Below the pieces are notes generated by a model. It was given only the letters and a program-made list of their open reading frames with translations. It was not told the origin of the DNA and made no database searches. A stretch of 27,596 nt of DNA from an uncultured Clostridia bacterium (GTDB lineage Bacteria > Bacillota_A > Clostridia > TANB77 > CAG-508), in the NCBI GenBank assembly GCA_947625985.1, contig CANQQF010000020.1:1-27596 (forward strand), given 5' to 3'. The position numbers were made by a program, and so were the translations under genes. Position 1 is the stretch's first letter, and the number at the start of each line of letters is the position of its first letter. Below, piece after piece: positions 25,960-27,596 of the stretch.

Positions 25960-26578
25960 ATACTTTTATACGTTTTGAATGTTTTTTCAATTTTAAAAAT
26001 TGTTCTAATACTATTTTATCTATAGTATCTCTACTAAATTTTACTATTTCAGGATTTATAGTTATAATATTTTTAGTACATTTTCCATAAGAATTTTGCA
26101 TTTTTTCTATTTTATAATCTTCTGGTGCATAACCTAATAATATTCTATTTTTTTCCATAGATCTTTCAATTTCAATTGGTGCAATGCTTTCATATAATTT
26201 ATCTATAGCTAAAGATAAAACTTTTTTATTATCTTTTCTTTTATATCTATTAGAAAGGGTTATTTTTATTTCTGATTTTTCAACATTTAATTCTGCAACT
26301 TTTATATTGCTATAATTAATTTTTATTTTATATTCTTTTCCTAAAATTTTAACAGGATTTCTTTCAATGCCATTATATTCTTCAGAAGCTTTAAAATTAT
26401 ATTCTTCAATTTTTTTTAAAATCCAATCCCTCTTTTTATCTAAAATTTTTTTAATTTCTTTATTTGAATAATTGTACGGAGCGATAATTTCTACTTCTCC
26501 ATTTTGTACTGAAATATACATATCTTTATTATCTTTAATCTTACTTATTGTATATGTTATTAAATTATTTTTATTCAT
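25958..26578 (-). CDS. Degenerate YgjP/DUF45-type metallopeptidase, zinc site lost
   Basis: 206 residues. The overall order matches the YgjP-like (DUF45, M48-related) family: N-terminal beta-rich part, the basic helix KKRDWILKKIEEY (49-61), VKILGKEYKIKI (about 76-87), and SYGKCTKNIITINPEIV (163-179) before the zinc helix. At the place of the expected HELCHL motif it reads LEQFLK (191-196): both zinc histidines are gone and only one Glu remains. The conserved HSK follows (200-202), but the protein ends four residues later, without the usual C-terminal 20-30 residues. It is therefore predicted not to be an active protease; it may be decaying or have a binding role. The start ATG 26578 follows AAGGAGTG; an in-frame ATG 21 bases upstream overlaps that site. 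A LexA-box-like operator lies upstream. Confidence 0.8.
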   Translation of the reverse strand: MNKNNLITYTISKIKDNKDMYISVQNGEVEIIAPYNYSNKEIKKILDKKRDWILKKIEEYNFKASEEYNGIERNPVKILGKEYKIKINYSNIKVAELNVEKSEIKITLSNRYKRKDNKKVLSLAIDKLYESIAPIEIERSMEKNRILLGYAPEDYKIEKMQNSYGKCTKNIITINPEIVKFSRDTIDKIVLEQFLKLKKHSKRIKV

Positions 26579-26611
26579 ATATATCACTCCTTCTCTCAAA
26601 AATATGTTTTA

Positions 26612-26625
26612 CGAATTGTTGTTCG
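26612..26625 (-). promoter_or_regulatory. LexA (SOS) box-like operator
   Basis: Minus-strand CGAACAACAATTCG against the Firmicute LexA consensus CGAAC-N4-GTTCG: one mismatch (A for G at the second half-site). It lies just downstream of the predicted transcription start of the DUF45-like gene, a position that would block transcription. Confidence 0.5.
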
Positions 26626-26637
26626 TTTGTTAAAACT

Positions 26638-26666
26638 ATTTTATATTCAATTTTATTTTTTGTCAA
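26638..26666 (-). promoter_or_regulatory. Sigma-A promoter of the DUF45-like gene
   Basis: Minus strand TTGACA (26666-26661), 17-base spacer, TAAAAT (26643-26638). The start would be near 26631, leaving a leader of about 52 bases that contains the LexA-like box and AAGGAGTG. Confidence 0.75.
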
Positions 26667-26692
26667 TACTTTTTTAAAAAAAAATAAAATTT

Positions 26693-26720
26693 TTGTTTGG
26701 TAGTATTCAATTGATATAAT
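26693..26720 (+). promoter_or_regulatory. Plus-strand promoter facing the 3' end of the minus-strand gene
   Basis: TTGTTT (26693-26698), 16-base spacer, TATAAT (26715-26720) with TGA as extended -10. No protein gene follows on the plus strand. The transcript would begin near 26727 and run into the hairpins at 26737-26801 and then antisense to the gene at 26816-27361. Confidence 0.5.
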
Positions 26721-26736
26721 TCTTTATGTATAAAAA

Positions 26737-26766
26737 AAAGACGACCTTAGGGGAAAAGTCGTCTTT
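26737..26766 (-). terminator. Intrinsic terminator of the 181-residue gene
   Basis: AAAGACGAC and GTCGTCTTT pair over 9 bp around a 12-base loop. On the minus strand it is followed by a run of T residues (TCTTTTTTTTATA). It lies about 50 bases after the stop codon, next to a second hairpin. Confidence 0.88.
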
Positions 26767-26801
26767 GTCATTCTTTTATCTTTAAAGAACCCCGAATGAC
26801 A
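26766..26801 (-). other. Second hairpin in the 3' untranslated region of the 181-residue gene
   Basis: TGTCATTC (26766-26773) pairs with GAATGACA (26794-26801) around 20 bases that contain the palindrome CTTTAAAG. It sits between the stop codon and the terminator and has no T-run of its own. Its loop holds CCCC (26790-26793), complementary to GGGG (26750-26753) in the neighbouring terminator loop. Confidence 0.65.
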
Positions 26802-26815
26802 GGGAAAAGGTTGAA

Positions 26816-27361
26816 CTAGCAAAAACTGTAAGTCTTGCTAAATTCATCCCTAGCGATGAAATTGAAATCAGCATCGCTAACGGTTCCATCTTCGTTGTAG
26901 CTCACGCTATAGAAGATTAGAACAGAATCTTTAGGCGAGGTTTCCCAAGCGCCCCACAATTCAGCACCGAAGTACTGATCTTCATTAGACTCATCAAGGA
27001 CTAAGCCTTTTTGGTCAATTAAGAATTGCACTTCAGGAGTGACCTCATCACTAGCTTCCCAAGCCATTAAAGGTTTAGGTAGCTGTTCGAAGGTATCTCC
27101 TTCAATATGCTTGTGGTTGGCTTTAAACCAAGCGCGGTTATTTGGATATGGATATCCTGCGTTATCTACTTTGAAGTAGTCGCCTGAAACCGCTTTTTCG
27201 CCTTCACCAGACTTACATTCCTGGCTAAACAGTTCAAATGTTCCGTCCTTGTTAACGACTATTTTGCCGTCCTTTATCATGGATAATTCCATTTCAGAAC
27301 CAGAACCTAGGCAATATGCCTGAACCATTTTACCAGTGAGTTTTTGTGCTAATTTAGCCAT
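26816..27361 (-). CDS. Unknown 181-residue cytoplasmic protein, GC-rich compared with its surroundings
   Basis: I do not recognise the family with confidence. The product begins MAKLAQKLTGKMVQAYCLGS and has no signal peptide or membrane segment. It is rich in acidic and aromatic residues (PEVQFLIDQKGLVLDESNED, FGAELWGAWETSPKDSVLIF, DADFNFIARDEFSKTYSFC) and ends in cysteine. I recall similar proteins with the same C-terminal ending in gut Clostridia, without a function. The start is ATG 27361, with AAGGAGG nine bases upstream; an in-frame extension further upstream would cross the promoter. The coding sequence is about 38-47% GC in hand-counted 60-base lines, against about 20-30% nearby. A near-perfect promoter, a structured leader and a strong terminator indicate high expression; the base composition may come from codon selection or from transfer. 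Confidence 0.85.
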   Translation of the reverse strand: MAKLAQKLTGKMVQAYCLGSGSEMELSMIKDGKIVVNKDGTFELFSQECKSGEGEKAVSGDYFKVDNAGYPYPNNRAWFKANHKHIEGDTFEQLPKPLMAWEASDEVTPEVQFLIDQKGLVLDESNEDQYFGAELWGAWETSPKDSVLIFYSVSYNEDGTVSDADFNFIARDEFSKTYSFC

Positions 27362-27423
27362 CTTAAAATTCCTCCTTGTTTTTATTTTCTTAATGTAATA
27401 TAAAAATGGCATTAACCTTCTGC

Positions 27424-27449
27424 AGAACCTTATTATTATTGTAGGTTCT
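27424..27449 (-). promoter_or_regulatory. Hairpin in the 5' leader of the 181-residue gene
   Basis: AGAACCT (27424-27430) and AGGTTCT (27443-27449) pair perfectly over 7 bp around 12 AT-only bases. It lies about 17 bases after the predicted transcription start, in a leader of about 105 bases. It could stabilise the messenger RNA; no known riboswitch pattern was seen. Confidence 0.6.
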
Positions 27450-27472
27450 ATTAATGAGAAGTTGACAATATT

Positions 27473-27501
27473 ATTATAGCATGATTTACATAAAAAGTCA
27501 A
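27473..27501 (-). promoter_or_regulatory. Strong sigma-A promoter of the 181-residue gene
   Basis: Minus strand TTGACT (27501-27496), exactly 17 bases, TATAAT (27478-27473), with TGC as extended -10. It is the best promoter in the window. The predicted start is near 27466. Upstream to the window end (27502-27596) I see no gene, only AT-rich sequence. Confidence 0.85.
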
Positions 27502-27596
27502 CATCCATCTTATATTAACTGTATTTAATTTATGATAAAATCACCTTAAAAGCTTGTAAGCAAAAATTTCACCCTAGTATGTATAAATTTGTAAAA

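Noticed and set aside
26726..26785. A 19-codon reading frame (MYKKKTTLGEKSSLSFFYL) on the plus strand
   Set aside because: It has no ribosome site, starts at the predicted transcription start and lies inside the terminator hairpin.
27362..27508. N-terminal extension of the 181-residue protein up to 27508
   Set aside because: The extension would run through the promoter and the leader hairpin, lacks a ribosome site and has a composition unlike the protein; AAGGAGG before 27361 decides the start.

Overview
The window is about 27.6 kb of very AT-rich DNA, with coding regions mostly near 25-32% GC by eye. It carries an ordinary low-GC Gram-positive chromosomal gene set: whiA, comM-dprA-yraN, a UPF0182 protein, a DUF5665 protein, der-plsY-gpsA, a class A-type RNase P RNA, AGGAGG-type ribosome sites and frequent TTG starts. 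This points to a Clostridia-like Firmicute. Genus cannot be assigned from the sequence alone. No phage, transposase or CRISPR array was seen.

Layout from the left: tRNA-Phe(GAA) with its terminator (1-125); a single-gene ABC exporter (332-2107); a 393-base gap; then comM-dprA-yraN (2501-5282), in which dprA is broken by a one-base frameshift. An unusual block of three 75-78 bp direct repeats follows, ending in a long hairpin (5293-5561). A convergent Lon-family protease lies on the minus strand (5579-7975). Divergent from it is prmC-whiA-hemW (8173-11068). ftsY and a large UPF0182 membrane protein have their own promoter (11105-15033). A small DUF5665 membrane protein sits on the minus strand (15165-15464).

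The run from 15616 to 24168 is all plus strand: a zinc-ribbon protein, tyrS, pgi, pyk, der, plsY, gpsA, a second zinc-ribbon protein and dtd. It covers tyrosyl-tRNA charging, two glycolytic steps, ribosome assembly and the first steps of phospholipid synthesis (GpsA makes glycerol-3-phosphate, PlsY acylates it). Next come a small minus-strand hypothetical, a membrane-anchored Ser/Glu-rich protein, and rnpB, whose extended -10 overlaps the stop codon of the gene before it.

The right-hand 1.7 kb is the least ordinary part. A YgjP/DUF45-type metallopeptidase has lost both zinc histidines and its C-terminus, and sits behind a sigma-A promoter with a near-consensus LexA (SOS) box. Beyond it is a 181-residue gene of unknown function that is far GC-richer than its surroundings. 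It has a near-perfect promoter, a hairpin in its 5' leader and two hairpins after its stop. A plus-strand promoter between the two genes points into those hairpins and could make an antisense or small RNA. This area is the best candidate for something undescribed, but function is not established.
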